64,000 bases of DNA from Paenibacillus sp. MAEPY2 (GTDB taxonomy: Bacteria; Bacillota; Bacilli; Paenibacillales; Paenibacillaceae): the NCBI RefSeq assembly GCF_000499205.1, contig NZ_AWUK01000016.1, positions 62,001 through 126,000 of the forward strand, written 5' to 3'. Made by a program: the position numbers and the translations under genes. Position 1 is the first letter of the stretch. Every line of letters begins with the position of its first letter. The notes below the pieces were generated by a model. The model had not been told where the DNA came from. It worked only from the letters and a program-made list of their open reading frames with translations, and ran no database searches. Below are positions 53,507 to 62,216 of this stretch, in pieces.

Positions 53507-53755
53507 TGAAATTCCACTTAAGGAAATTATGTATTTTTAAAATAAACCATGAATTACTAAATAAATACCTTTGTCACCGTTGCTTTCAACATTACTATGT
53601 AGTAAGTTGAACAACCACTTTTCTCAAATCCACATGAATTCGTACTCATGAGTCCATCGTTACAAAATTTCATTTTTTTGTCTTCATGAAATGCATGTAC
53701 ACAAATTTGAATTTTGCTAAATGAGATAAGCTACAAATTGATTTACTCTCTTCAT

Positions 53756-53782
53756 ATTATATCGAACCCAGAATTTTGTAAA
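53756..53782 (-). promoter_or_regulatory. candidate promoter for the lipoprotein gene
   Basis: TTTACA and TATAAT hexamers on the minus strand with 15-base spacing (16 if the upstream hexamer is GTTTAC). A transcript would cover the leader terminator. The remaining gap to 53860 shows no gene. Confidence 0.4.
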
Positions 53783-53859
53783 CAGGATTGGTAAATAATC
53801 CTCCTTGAGAACATTCAAAAACTGAAAATATAATCTACGCTCTAATGCCATTATCAATG

Positions 53860-54321
53860 TCATATAGGTTTTGCTGCAGTAAGAATTACTTTTTCGCTTG
53901 GTAGAATTGTAGAGACGCCATGTTTAAAAATAAAATTTTGCTTTCGATCTGGAGAGTTTAAAACAAGAGAGTATTTATCATAATGAGATATCGTGCCAGT
54001 CATCTTTTTCCCATTAATTAAGTACAGTTCGACTGGTATCTTTTTCATTAGGCAATGCGATAATAGATCGTTTGAATTATGCTCAACATTGCAATTTTGC
54101 CTTGCAGTGATACCTACAGCAAATACAGGAACAATTGAAAGAATAGCATGCTTATAAATAAAAGCTTGGTAACCGCCTTTCTCAACTTCAATGACTATGG
54201 AGTAAGCATCATAGTGTATGATTTTACCCATCATTGGTACACCATTGCCCAGAAAGAGGGTCACTTTCACTTTCTCTCTCCGACATTGATTTAAAAAGAG
54301 ATCCTGGACATTGTTGCTCAT
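53860..54321 (-). CDS. tandem Hfq-fold fusion protein
   Basis: A 153-residue protein containing two complete Hfq/Sm folds. The first, residues 4-66, has VQDLFLNQCRREKVKVTLFL, GNG, and YKHA at 56-59. The second, 84-142, has NDLLSHCLMKKIPVELYL, NGKKMTGTI and FKHGVST at 132-135. These cover the Sm1 and Sm2 motifs, including the lysine-histidine that binds uridine-rich RNA ends. Normal Hfq is one domain of about 75 residues forming a hexamer; here a trimer of double subunits would give the same ring. A plasmid-borne fused Hfq is unusual. It starts behind GGAGTGG. Linker 67-83 is short. Confidence 0.85.
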   Translation of the reverse strand: MSNNVQDLFLNQCRREKVKVTLFLGNGVPMMGKIIHYDAYSIVIEVEKGGYQAFIYKHAILSIVPVFAVGITARQNCNVEHNSNDLLSHCLMKKIPVELYLINGKKMTGTISHYDKYSLVLNSPDRKQNFIFKHGVSTILPSEKVILTAAKPI

Positions 54322-54394
54322 TTATACCACTCCATCCTATTTATTCGTATAAAGATTTTGTTGTGCAACACAATTGTGTGACTATAGCAACACT

Positions 54395-54931
54395 TTAATA
54401 TAGAAATTTATTACTAATCCAAGCGTTGTGTTTCTTTGTTAAGGTAGCGAGATCAGGGTACATTTTTGTTTGATAGATTAAATTCTCACTTAACACATTA
54501 AGGACAGATTCACTAAATTCTTTCAGATTTATTGGTGTAGATTTGTGAAATTTAAAAGTAGTCAGCCCTTTAATCATCGAGTGAAGGTCGTAAGAATCCA
54601 TAATCTGCGAACTCGAACCATTGCTACTTTTTCGACCACTAATAACCTTCCATAGGAAGCCCCAAAATTCTAATTCCTTGGTAAGAAGATGTGTATTAAG
54701 CAAAGGCTGGACAAATCCAAACATGGTTAGGTGTGACGAATATTCACCTATAGTTTTATCCTCGTCAATACTATATGACCAGAGAAACCGATAAAAGAGG
54801 TCGATGATGAGTTCAGTAGTTGAAGTCCAATCAACTATTGTATCCCTAGGGAAAGTTAATATAAAATAATCATGCCTTTTCTCCAGTACAAGAGGTCCAC
54901 TTGTCTTATCAATAATACTTGTAAGATTCAA
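54395..54931 (-). CDS. protein of unknown function
   Basis: A 178-residue helical and beta protein starting with TTG behind GGAGG. No motif or membrane span. It lies immediately upstream of the double-Hfq gene, with the same direction, so could be co-expressed with it. Confidence 0.5.
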   Translation of the reverse strand: MNLTSIIDKTSGPLVLEKRHDYFILTFPRDTIVDWTSTTELIIDLFYRFLWSYSIDEDKTIGEYSSHLTMFGFVQPLLNTHLLTKELEFWGFLWKVISGRKSSNGSSSQIMDSYDLHSMIKGLTTFKFHKSTPINLKEFSESVLNVLSENLIYQTKMYPDLATLTKKHNAWISNKFLY

Positions 54932-55068
54932 TATTCAATCCTCCGATCTTAATCATAAATCCGTTATCAATTTTTACAAATATATTGATAATACGTTGTT
55001 TAAAGAATTTCATGCAACCAAATCGATAAATCCTTATCTTAAGTGTTCCTTACATCGTCTTATTATAT

Positions 55069-55446
55069 TTATATGATGAAAACAAAAATCAAGCCTGTAA
55101 CTCCCATTACAAACTGTGTAAATCCAGATCCGAAATCATCATTCTTCATTAGAAGTGATCCCGTGTATACAAATAGCACAGAACTTATTGGTAGAATTGA
55201 TAGAACTAAAATTTCAAACAAATGATCATGGATGTTCAGTTTTGACCACCCCAATCCTATTGCCAAACATAGGGGTAAAATAAAAAGACCTATTAATAAA
55301 ACCTTCCTTCCCCAAGAGAAGTCTTTGATTCTGATCGTAGCTAAGCGATCTATCCCACATGCAGCTGCTGCATGAACAATTCCACAAAATACGAGAATTG
55401 GAATAGAAACTCCAAAAATTCCGTAAATATAATAAAGAATCCCCAT
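55069..55446 (-). CDS. four-helix membrane protein
   Basis: A 125-residue protein with three to four hydrophobic helices (IYGIFGVSIPILVFCGIVHAAAA, VLLIGLFILPLCLAIGLG, VLSILPISSVLFVYTG, FVMGVTGLIFVFII). The start ATG overlaps the stop of the 73-residue gene upstream, so both are made together. No family known. Confidence 0.55.
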   Translation of the reverse strand: MGILYYIYGIFGVSIPILVFCGIVHAAAACGIDRLATIRIKDFSWGRKVLLIGLFILPLCLAIGLGWSKLNIHDHLFEILVLSILPISSVLFVYTGSLLMKNDDFGSGFTQFVMGVTGLIFVFII

Positions 55447-55667
55447 TAGTGAAGGTCTCGTTTCTCAGGTGCACTGAAAATATAAATATGACTTACCATA
55501 TGGATGAAGACTGCAGCAATGATAATAGTAAGAACCCACCAATCCAGGTTAATCTCTAAATTAAAATTCACATCAGTTATTCTCATGAAACCGATCGCCA
55601 CCACGAGTAATACTATGATTTGTGTGAGACTAAGTAAGAATCCACCTGCTATCTGTTTTAATTTCAA
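55446..55667 (-). CDS. small membrane protein
   Basis: A 73-residue protein with two hydrophobic helices (LLSLTQIIVLLVVAIGF, WVLTIIIAAVFIHMVSHIYIF), starting at TTG behind GGGGGA. It is coupled to the downstream membrane protein. Function unknown. Confidence 0.5.
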   Translation of the reverse strand: MKLKQIAGGFLLSLTQIIVLLVVAIGFMRITDVNFNLEINLDWWVLTIIIAAVFIHMVSHIYIFSAPEKRDLH

Positions 55668-55790
55668 CCCAAGTCCCCCTTATCCATCTATGTAAACAAA
55701 GTATACCATTTGGCCAGCAAAATGTATATCATGATTTACATTTATGCGTCTTGTCATTTACTTCTCTTTTCACTATCATTAAAGTGAAAA

Positions 55791-55813
55791 AAGTAGAGTG
55801 CAGCACCCTACTT
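55791..55813 (-). terminator. terminator after HflC-like gene
   Basis: A 10-bp stem with one mismatch AAGTAGaGTG/CACcCTACTT, followed by T's on the minus strand. Confidence 0.8.
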
Positions 55814-55836
55814 TTAAAATCCCTTATGCCAAGAAC

Positions 55837-56751
55837 TTATTTTGTTTTACCCGTGAGAATGCTAGCATATGGCGAATCTGCAGGGATCATAATAACAGGT
55901 TCACCTTGTAGTGAGGTCACATAGGATTGGAGTGTACGATATAGGTCATAAAACTCTGTATCTCGGCTGTACGCTTCATTATAAATTCGAGCTGCTTCTT
56001 GTTCACCCTCTGCAAGGGTCTTTTGAGCTACCAAATTGCCTTCAGATTCAATAATCCTTGCTTCCCGGTCTGCCTCAGAGGTTTTTTTCTTAGCCTCTTC
56101 TTCCCCTTCGCTAAGGTAATTTGCTGCTATAGAATCTCTTTCTGAAATCATTCGTTTATAAACACTTTGTTTATTCTCTTCTGGAAGATCAGTCGTCTTT
56201 ATTTTGATATCCACAATGGAAATCCCGTAGTTCTCTTCCATAAGGTTTCTTACCTCTGTCGTGATACTAGCGTTCAGATCGTTCCGGGATCCCGAAGCAT
56301 TCTTTTGTAGTGATGTATTAATGATGGCACCATATTCAGATTCCGAGAGTTTTCTTCGTACAGTATTGTACACTGCAGCATCAATCCGTTCTTCGCCGGA
56401 TTTTACTGTCTGTACACTTTTCAAAAATTTGTTTACACTACTAATTCTCCATACCGTATAATTGTCCACCATCATGGGTTTTTTATCTTTAGTAAGAATA
56501 GAAGTAGATTTAGATGTATATATTTTTTGCTCTTTAGGAAGTCGAGTTATTTTTTCGATGAGGGGAACCTTCAGCTTTAACCCAGCAGCATTTTGGACAC
56601 GTACAATTTCACCAAACCTTGTAACGACTGCATATTCGTTTTCTTTTACTTTGAAAGTAAATAGTGACATCATGACGAAGGCGCCCAGTATCAAAATGAT
56701 CGTCAACCGAAGGAACCATGATTTATATGAGAATTTGAAGGTAACGTTCAA
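55837..56751 (-). CDS. hflC: HflC-like SPFH-domain protein
   Basis: A 304-residue protein: an N-terminal membrane helix (about 14-34), then an SPFH domain (NEYAVVTRFGEIVRV ... LKLKVPLIEKI) to about 210, and a long helical segment rich in Glu/Ala/Lys (EGEEEAKKKTSEADREARIIES). This is the bacterial HflC layout; HflK and HflC form a large membrane cage, in other bacteria controlling FtsH. A TTG start follows GGAG. It is translated with the upstream HflK-like gene, 24 bases apart. On plasmids this pair is uncommon. Confidence 0.85.
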   Translation of the reverse strand: MNVTFKFSYKSWFLRLTIILILGAFVMMSLFTFKVKENEYAVVTRFGEIVRVQNAAGLKLKVPLIEKITRLPKEQKIYTSKSTSILTKDKKPMMVDNYTVWRISSVNKFLKSVQTVKSGEERIDAAVYNTVRRKLSESEYGAIINTSLQKNASGSRNDLNASITTEVRNLMEENYGISIVDIKIKTTDLPEENKQSVYKRMISERDSIAANYLSEGEEEAKKKTSEADREARIIESEGNLVAQKTLAEGEQEAARIYNEAYSRDTEFYDLYRTLQSYVTSLQGEPVIMIPADSPYASILTGKTK

Positions 56752-56775
56752 GCGAGGTACTCCTCTCTATTCACT

Positions 56776-57684
56776 TTATTTTTTAGTCAAATCAGTTAAA
56801 GGGAGATAGTTGACCGTCTGGCCATTCCCATCAACAATAAAGATCTTGGCTTTGGGGTAGACTTTCTCAATGGTCTCCAGGATCAATCGCTTTTTTGTGA
56901 TTTGGGGATTTTTTTTGTATTCCTCATAAATGGCGTTAAACTCCTTTACATCCCCCTTTGCACCATTGATGCGTTCTGTCTTTTCACTGAGGGCCTGTTC
57001 CTTAGCAGCATTGGCAGCTGCTCTGGCTTGAGGGATTACTTGGTTGCGGTGTTTTTCTGCCTGGTTAATCTTTGTATTCTTCTCTTCTCTAGCATCGGTA
57101 ACAGCAACAAACGCTTTGGAAACCTCTCCCTCAGGCGGTTCAATGTCTTGGAATTTGACATCGAGAATATGTATTCCTGTGTTGTACAGGTCGTTTGAAG
57201 CAATCAGTAATTCTTTTACCTCTGCCTGGATTTCCGTTTTGCCCTCTGTGATAACATAATCCAGTTTTTTGCTACCAATTACGCTGCGGATCGCGGCTAC
57301 GGTAGCATTACCGAGGAAATTCTCAGGACTATCAGTGTTATATAAGTAGTTTTTTGCATTCGAGATATTGTATTCTACGATCGCATCAGCCCAAACGATG
57401 TTCTCATCACCAGTGATCATGAGAGCTTCGCTTTCTACTGAGACAGCCTTGTCCCCATCCTGCCTAAATCCAATCTCAATACGATGTGTCTTGTTCGCAT
57501 CAACTTTCTCTACACTTTGAATCGGCCATGGCCATTTTAGATGTAACCCTTGAGTACTCTCATTTGTTACCTTTCCGAATGTCGTCACAACTGCTACTTC
57601 TTTTTCTTGTACAGTATAGGTTGAATTAAACAACAAGAATCCGCCAAGCAAAACAAAAACGAGGCTCTTCTCTGTGATTTTCAT
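56776..57684 (-). CDS. hflK: HflK-like SPFH-domain protein
   Basis: A 302-residue protein with one N-terminal membrane helix, an SPFH domain (VQEKEVAVVTTFGKVTNESTQGLHLKWPWPIQSVEKV) and a helical tail (EKHRNQVIPQARAAANAAKEQ). It resembles HflK but lacks the long glycine-rich N-tail of E. coli HflK. The typical order hflK-hflC is kept. Strong AGGAGG site. It is upstream of HflC and just downstream of the VirB11-like gene, suggesting a membrane platform for that system. Confidence 0.85.
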   Translation of the reverse strand: MKITEKSLVFVLLGGFLLFNSTYTVQEKEVAVVTTFGKVTNESTQGLHLKWPWPIQSVEKVDANKTHRIEIGFRQDGDKAVSVESEALMITGDENIVWADAIVEYNISNAKNYLYNTDSPENFLGNATVAAIRSVIGSKKLDYVITEGKTEIQAEVKELLIASNDLYNTGIHILDVKFQDIEPPEGEVSKAFVAVTDAREEKNTKINQAEKHRNQVIPQARAAANAAKEQALSEKTERINGAKGDVKEFNAIYEEYKKNPQITKKRLILETIEKVYPKAKIFIVDGNGQTVNYLPLTDLTKK

Positions 57685-57700
57685 ACTAAATCCTCCTATT

Positions 57701-58309
57701 TTAGATAATGCTTTGAAATCTAATTTTTCCGGTTTGATCGCTAGTTACCGAGGTGATGTCATCAATAGTGCATGCTTGGGTGAATGACTGAACATGACGA
57801 ACTGAAACAATATAATGAAGATTCGATGCCAGCCAGCGCTGATTGAAAAGCATATCTTCTTGGCTAAGATCATCTACGTAGGATAGATTAAATAATCTAC
57901 TGAGTTTTCTGATTGCATGTTCTGGATTCTTAGCTACCAGAGTAGTCATGCATCCCTTCATTCCTTTTCCTATCAGATCAAAATATTTGCTTATCTCAGT
58001 CGTTCCTCTTAATTCAGACACGTATAAATAATCCGCACGTAGTAAAAGCGCTTGATCAAATAAAGATGACTTTTGTTTGCTGTTAGATGCAGTGAATAGA
58101 ATAGAATCCGAGTTAGGGACGTATACAGCTGGTCGGTGATCCTCAATCACCAAACTTCTAAATCCTACTTTAGCGTTGGATGCGGCAAGGGAATACAGCA
58201 GGCTGGTTGCACCTTTACCATCTTCAGTAATCAAAAGGATGTTCTTTTTTTGAGCTATTAAGGATGATATTTGCTCCATAGCGTTTGTTGGTTTTGTTGT
58301 CGTTTGCAT
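57701..58309 (-). CDS. VirB11/CpaF-like secretion ATPase domain, degenerate P-loop
   Basis: About 202 residues from the ATG at 58309, 9 bases after AAGGAG. The central segment (ADYLYVSELRGTTEISKYFDLIGKGMKGCMTTLVAKNP) matches the Walker B and His-box region of type IV secretion and Tad ATPases. The expected Walker A is GKGATSLL, without the canonical GKT/S lysine-threonine. The N-terminal domain of VirB11/CpaF is absent. It may be an inactive or regulatory member of the family, or powered by a hexamer partner. It heads the HflK-HflC operon. Confidence 0.65.
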   Translation of the reverse strand: MQTTTKPTNAMEQISSLIAQKKNILLITEDGKGATSLLYSLAASNAKVGFRSLVIEDHRPAVYVPNSDSILFTASNSKQKSSLFDQALLLRADYLYVSELRGTTEISKYFDLIGKGMKGCMTTLVAKNPEHAIRKLSRLFNLSYVDDLSQEDMLFNQRWLASNLHYIVSVRHVQSFTQACTIDDITSVTSDQTGKIRFQSII

Positions 58310-58351
58310 ACATTTGTACTCCTTCATAGATCTTTAATTTTTATGTATCCT

Positions 58352-58558
58352 CTACAAGTACTTTTTCTTGATATCATTTCTTCGATCTTGTATTGGATGT
58401 GAATTTGTTGCTACAATCGCTTGTTTCAACATGTCGGAAAATCCGGAATTCCCACTGGTACTTGATGACGAGTCTTTTTTGAGTTCACTTGCTTTCGGTA
58501 CCGGTGGTTTCATTGTTACTAAAGGAAACACTTCTATTATTCTCAGGGGTCCCACCAA
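58352..58558 (-). pseudogene. small ORF interrupted by Tn3 end, probable 3' fragment
   Basis: The frame begins inside the transposon terminal repeat (58546-58583), so its upstream part in the host DNA has been replaced. Reading from MKPPVPK it encodes about 53 Ser/Lys-rich residues. No ribosome site is near that ATG. It most likely is the 3' end of a gene cut by the insertion; it is upstream of the VirB11-like gene. The insertion may also have changed expression of the operon below. Confidence 0.4.
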
Positions 58559-58583
58559 CTAAAAGCGCAAAACATACGCTAAG
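58546..58583. repeat. 38-bp Tn3 terminal inverted repeat
   Basis: Exactly 38 bases from GGGG to ACGCTAAG; the same length and end motif as Tn3-family ends such as Tn4430 and Tn1546. Confidence 0.85.
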
Positions 58584-58599
58584 CAAATTTCGACATGAA

Positions 58600-58638
58600 G
58601 AAAGCCGAATTTCCCTACGTTAAGGAATCATCGGCTTT
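58600..58638 (-). terminator. terminator after tnpA
   Basis: AAAGCCGA arm paired with TCGGCTTT around a longer loop, close after the tnpA stop. Confidence 0.6.
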
Positions 58639-58643
58639 TATTT

Positions 58644-61601
58644 TTATTGATTAAGAGGGCGCAGCGAATGTAAATTTGCTATTTTCTTCATATCAAAGGT
58701 GTATTCTCCAAGAAAATTGATATGTTCCCATCCTAGTGGCGAAATATGCTTTAATAAGTTCTCTCGCAAATTTCCTTTTTCTTTCAACAATTTTGTTGCT
58801 TCGGTTAGATATACGGTATTCCATACGCTAATTGCGTTAATTATAATGTTTAAAGCACTTGCGCGTTGAAGCTGATCCTGTAATCCCCTTTCCCGTAACT
58901 CACCCCGTTTTCCAAAGAATAATGCTCTTGCCAAACCATTCATAGCTTCCCCTTTATTTAATCCTCGTTGGATACGCCTACGTAGTGCTTCATTAGATAT
59001 GTAATCCAAGATAAAAATGGTTTTTTCTATTCTTCCCATTTCTCGCAAAGCAGTAGCTAACTTGTTTTGCCTTGCATATGACCCTAATTTCCCCATCATA
59101 AGCGAACCAGAAACTTTACCTTCTCGAATAGAATGGGCTAAACGGAGCACATCATCAAAGTTCTCTTGAATAATCTTTGTGTTAATTCGCCCACGAAGTA
59201 AACTTTCAATTTCGGGAAAATCACTTGGCTTTTGAATTGTGTATAGTTTAGCATCGGTTAAATCACGAAGCCTTGGTGCAAAACGAAAGGCTAACAAATG
59301 ACTTAAACCAAAAACTTGATCGGTATAACCAGCCGTATCAGTATAATGCTCCTCAATATTTAATTCCGTTTCATGATGAAGCAACCCATCAATGACATGT
59401 ACAGCATCTCTTGCATTGGTATTAATGACTTTTGTATAAAAAGAGGAGAATTGATCACTTGTAAAACGGTAAATGGTTGCTCCTTTACCTGTGCCATAAT
59501 GAGGATTAGCATCAGCATACAGCGATGAAACACCAACTTGTACTCGCATTCCATCTGATGAGGAGGTGCTTCCATCTCCCCAATATGCTGATAGAGAAAG
59601 CTTATGCTGGAAATTTACCAGAATTGCCTGAGCTTTATTTATAGCATCATCATATAGGCGCCATTGTGCAGCATTAGCCATTTGGTGATAGGTAATTCCA
59701 GGCGTTGCATCTGCCATTTTTGTCAATCCAATATTCGTTCCCATTGCCATGAGTGCAGCCATCAGAATGACCTTTTCCTCTCCCTTTGGAGGCCGATTGG
59801 TGGAAGCGTGTATTAACATTTCGTCAAATCCTGTCCATTGCGCTACCTCCATTAAAAGATCAGTGAGCTTAATTCTTGGAAGCATGTTATATAAGGATAA
59901 ACTGAAGTTTCGTGCTTCTTCCGGGGTATCCTTTTCCAAACGATCCACCCTAAGTTTTGCTTTTTCAATATTTACTCCTTCAAGATCATCAAGCTTATTT
60001 GAAACCCCTGTAAGGCGTTGAGCTAGAGCCTTCCTTCTTTCCTCAAGGTATTCCTCTGCTGATGAACGAACTGCTAGTCTAGTTTCTTTAAGATTGGTTG
60101 TTGTCCATTCATCATTAGGAATAAGGTACTCCTCGAAGTTTTTATGGAGCCTGCTACCGACTACAGATATATCTCCTGAACGAATATGATTTTTTAATTC
60201 CGTTAGGGCAGCCATTTCATAATAATGTCGATTAATTGTTCCTTCCTCATCGTACACATGCTTTTGCCATCGTTTTGGAACAAAATCTAATGGAGACCCT
60301 TCTGGAACTTTTCTTTTTCCGGACTCATTCATCTCGTTCAATGTTTTTAATGCACGTAATAATGGTTCAGCTGCTTTTGTAGAACGAAATTCTAGAGATT
60401 TAAGAAGAGCAGGCGTATACTTTCTCAGATAAGTAAATCGATTTTCTAGCAAGTCAAGGTAATCATAATCCATCGGCCGGGCTAGTTTTTTTGCTTCTTC
60501 AACTGAAGTAACGATTTTATCCCAAGGCATTACCTTTTCAATGGTGCTAAATGGATCAAGCCCTTCATCTCGTGCTTGAATAAGCGCAGCCCCAATATCT
60601 GCAAAATGAACGACTTTTTCATTAACTGCTTTACCATTTTCCTGTTGTATTTCCTCTTGAGTTTTGCGACCTTTGGATTGTAAAATCATCATTTGCCGAT
60701 CATGAATTTCAATTGCCTGGTCAATTAAGTCCTGACTGAGTGTCACTAGGTATGCTACAAGAATGGCGTATTTCTTATTTTCCTTAAACCTACGAAATGA
60801 ATGGGGTTCATAACGTGCTCCGATACGTGATAATTGAAGCAATCGATTGGGATGCACTTCATTTATATTTGTCGGAAGCTTCAAATCCCGAATATATTCC
60901 AAACGCTCTATTACCTTTAAAAAGGCATCAGGTGATGACTGGCCGGGAAGTTCTCTTAACCATGCTAATGGGGTTTTCCTGCTTTCCACGAAGGGGTCGA
61001 TAAGTTTATCCATTTTTTGCTTTTGCCAGTCTGAAAGGGTCTTGGTTAAAGAAATAAAAATCTTTTCCTCTGCCCTCCGACGGGTTTCCCAAACAAGTCG
61101 CTCTATAGTAGTTATGCCAGGAAGTATTATTTTTTGATTTAGTAGTTTGTCTTGAACGGTACGAAGTAGGTAAATAGAATTCTCATTTTGTAGGGCATGT
61201 TGCAATAAAAACTGTGATGCTTCGCGATATTTACTAGAAGAGAAGTTCTGATAACCATACACTTGTCGGATTTTTTCCATATGCTCATGTTTAGTTGGGT
61301 CCCGTTGGGCATATAAAGAAAACGATTTGGGATTTGCATTTATTTGTCTTGCGATGTATTGGATTACGTAATCGGGAATGGGTTCAACATCTGAGAGGGA
61401 CCATCCAGGAAAACGCAAAACACATAATTGGACAGCAAATCCTAAACGATTATGGTCTCTTCTATGTTGTTTAATAATTTCAAGGTCATATTGTGAGAAA
61501 GTATAATAGATTTCTAGTTCACGTTCGGTCAAATCAGCTGGAATTCGTACAAATTCTACTCTTTGATCGGTTGTAAGTAGTTCTTTCCCTCTTGATGCCA
61601 T
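58644..61601 (-). CDS. tnpA: Tn3-family transposase
   Basis: About 985 residues from the ATG at 61601 (the longer frame to 61622 has no better site). The N-terminal half is the DNA-binding Tn3 region; the C-terminal DDE domain includes YWGDGSTSSSDG (first Asp), HVIDGLLHHE (second Asp), and a third acidic residue further on. Length and order are normal for an active enzyme. It opens the transposon at the left end and should move the element by replicative transposition. Confidence 0.93.
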   Translation of the reverse strand: MASRGKELLTTDQRVEFVRIPADLTERELEIYYTFSQYDLEIIKQHRRDHNRLGFAVQLCVLRFPGWSLSDVEPIPDYVIQYIARQINANPKSFSLYAQRDPTKHEHMEKIRQVYGYQNFSSSKYREASQFLLQHALQNENSIYLLRTVQDKLLNQKIILPGITTIERLVWETRRRAEEKIFISLTKTLSDWQKQKMDKLIDPFVESRKTPLAWLRELPGQSSPDAFLKVIERLEYIRDLKLPTNINEVHPNRLLQLSRIGARYEPHSFRRFKENKKYAILVAYLVTLSQDLIDQAIEIHDRQMMILQSKGRKTQEEIQQENGKAVNEKVVHFADIGAALIQARDEGLDPFSTIEKVMPWDKIVTSVEEAKKLARPMDYDYLDLLENRFTYLRKYTPALLKSLEFRSTKAAEPLLRALKTLNEMNESGKRKVPEGSPLDFVPKRWQKHVYDEEGTINRHYYEMAALTELKNHIRSGDISVVGSRLHKNFEEYLIPNDEWTTTNLKETRLAVRSSAEEYLEERRKALAQRLTGVSNKLDDLEGVNIEKAKLRVDRLEKDTPEEARNFSLSLYNMLPRIKLTDLLMEVAQWTGFDEMLIHASTNRPPKGEEKVILMAALMAMGTNIGLTKMADATPGITYHQMANAAQWRLYDDAINKAQAILVNFQHKLSLSAYWGDGSTSSSDGMRVQVGVSSLYADANPHYGTGKGATIYRFTSDQFSSFYTKVINTNARDAVHVIDGLLHHETELNIEEHYTDTAGYTDQVFGLSHLLAFRFAPRLRDLTDAKLYTIQKPSDFPEIESLLRGRINTKIIQENFDDVLRLAHSIREGKVSGSLMMGKLGSYARQNKLATALREMGRIEKTIFILDYISNEALRRRIQRGLNKGEAMNGLARALFFGKRGELRERGLQDQLQRASALNIIINAISVWNTVYLTEATKLLKEKGNLRENLLKHISPLGWEHINFLGEYTFDMKKIANLHSLRPLNQ

Positions 61602-61640
61602 ATTTTCCACATCCTTTCGCAAGTAAATTTATTTATTTTT

Positions 61641-61757
61641 CTAGATATCAATAAAAAGTTGATCTGGAAGATCCCAATACTGTAACGATTGTTCTATTGC
61701 CACCAATGTTTTTTTATTAAAAGCTGCATATTTCTTCCTAACCGATTTAAGCGCCAA
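61641..61757 (-). pseudogene. 38-codon ORF remnant between tnpA and exporter genes
   Basis: A coding-like frame (ALKSVRKKYAAFNKKTLVAI) ends 19 bases before tnpA and is open back only to 61757, where an in-frame stop lies. It has no ribosome site. The composition suggests the C-terminus of a truncated gene at the spot where a transposon resolvase or recombinase would lie. Confidence 0.35.
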
Positions 61758-61760
61758 TTA

Positions 61761-62216
61761 TTATAACTGCCACATTTCTTTTGCTTTAGAAAGTAACTCT
61801 TCCAATTCAAGCTTATATTCTTCCATCTTTTCGATTGCAGCTGGGTCATTTTCATCTATCGGTTTCATATTATCATCATCATCAACGTAGAACTCATAGG
61901 TTTCTCGATCCTTCTGTATGCTGAAACCATACTCATATCCACCAGTTATTAATGGCCATATAATTAAAGATTCTTGGTCATCATCATTAGAAATTGCCAA
62001 ATTTCCAGTAAAACTTAAATAACCTGGTTTTTTTATACTATAGATGTAGCCATCATCTTTTTTTAGTAAATGTACACCAAATTCATTTTTAGGAACAACT
62101 TCTACAAACTTATGATATTTGATAGAAGTGATTAAAAACCAACTCAAATTCCAAAGGGCAAATATTGATACAATAATTATGAGAATATTTTTCCTATTTA
62201 ATTTCATTAGTTTCAT
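61761..62216 (-). CDS. accessory membrane protein of ABC exporter
   Basis: A 151-residue protein with one N-terminal membrane helix (NILIIIVSIFALWNLSWFLI) and an outside beta-rich, acidic domain. It overlaps the ATPase gene by 4 bases and is the last gene of the exporter operon. Similar small proteins accompany lactococcin-972-type exporters; the role may be immunity or assembly. Confidence 0.55.
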   Translation of the reverse strand: MKLMKLNRKNILIIIVSIFALWNLSWFLITSIKYHKFVEVVPKNEFGVHLLKKDDGYIYSIKKPGYLSFTGNLAISNDDDQESLIIWPLITGGYEYGFSIQKDRETYEFYVDDDDNMKPIDENDPAAIEKMEEYKLELEELLSKAKEMWQL

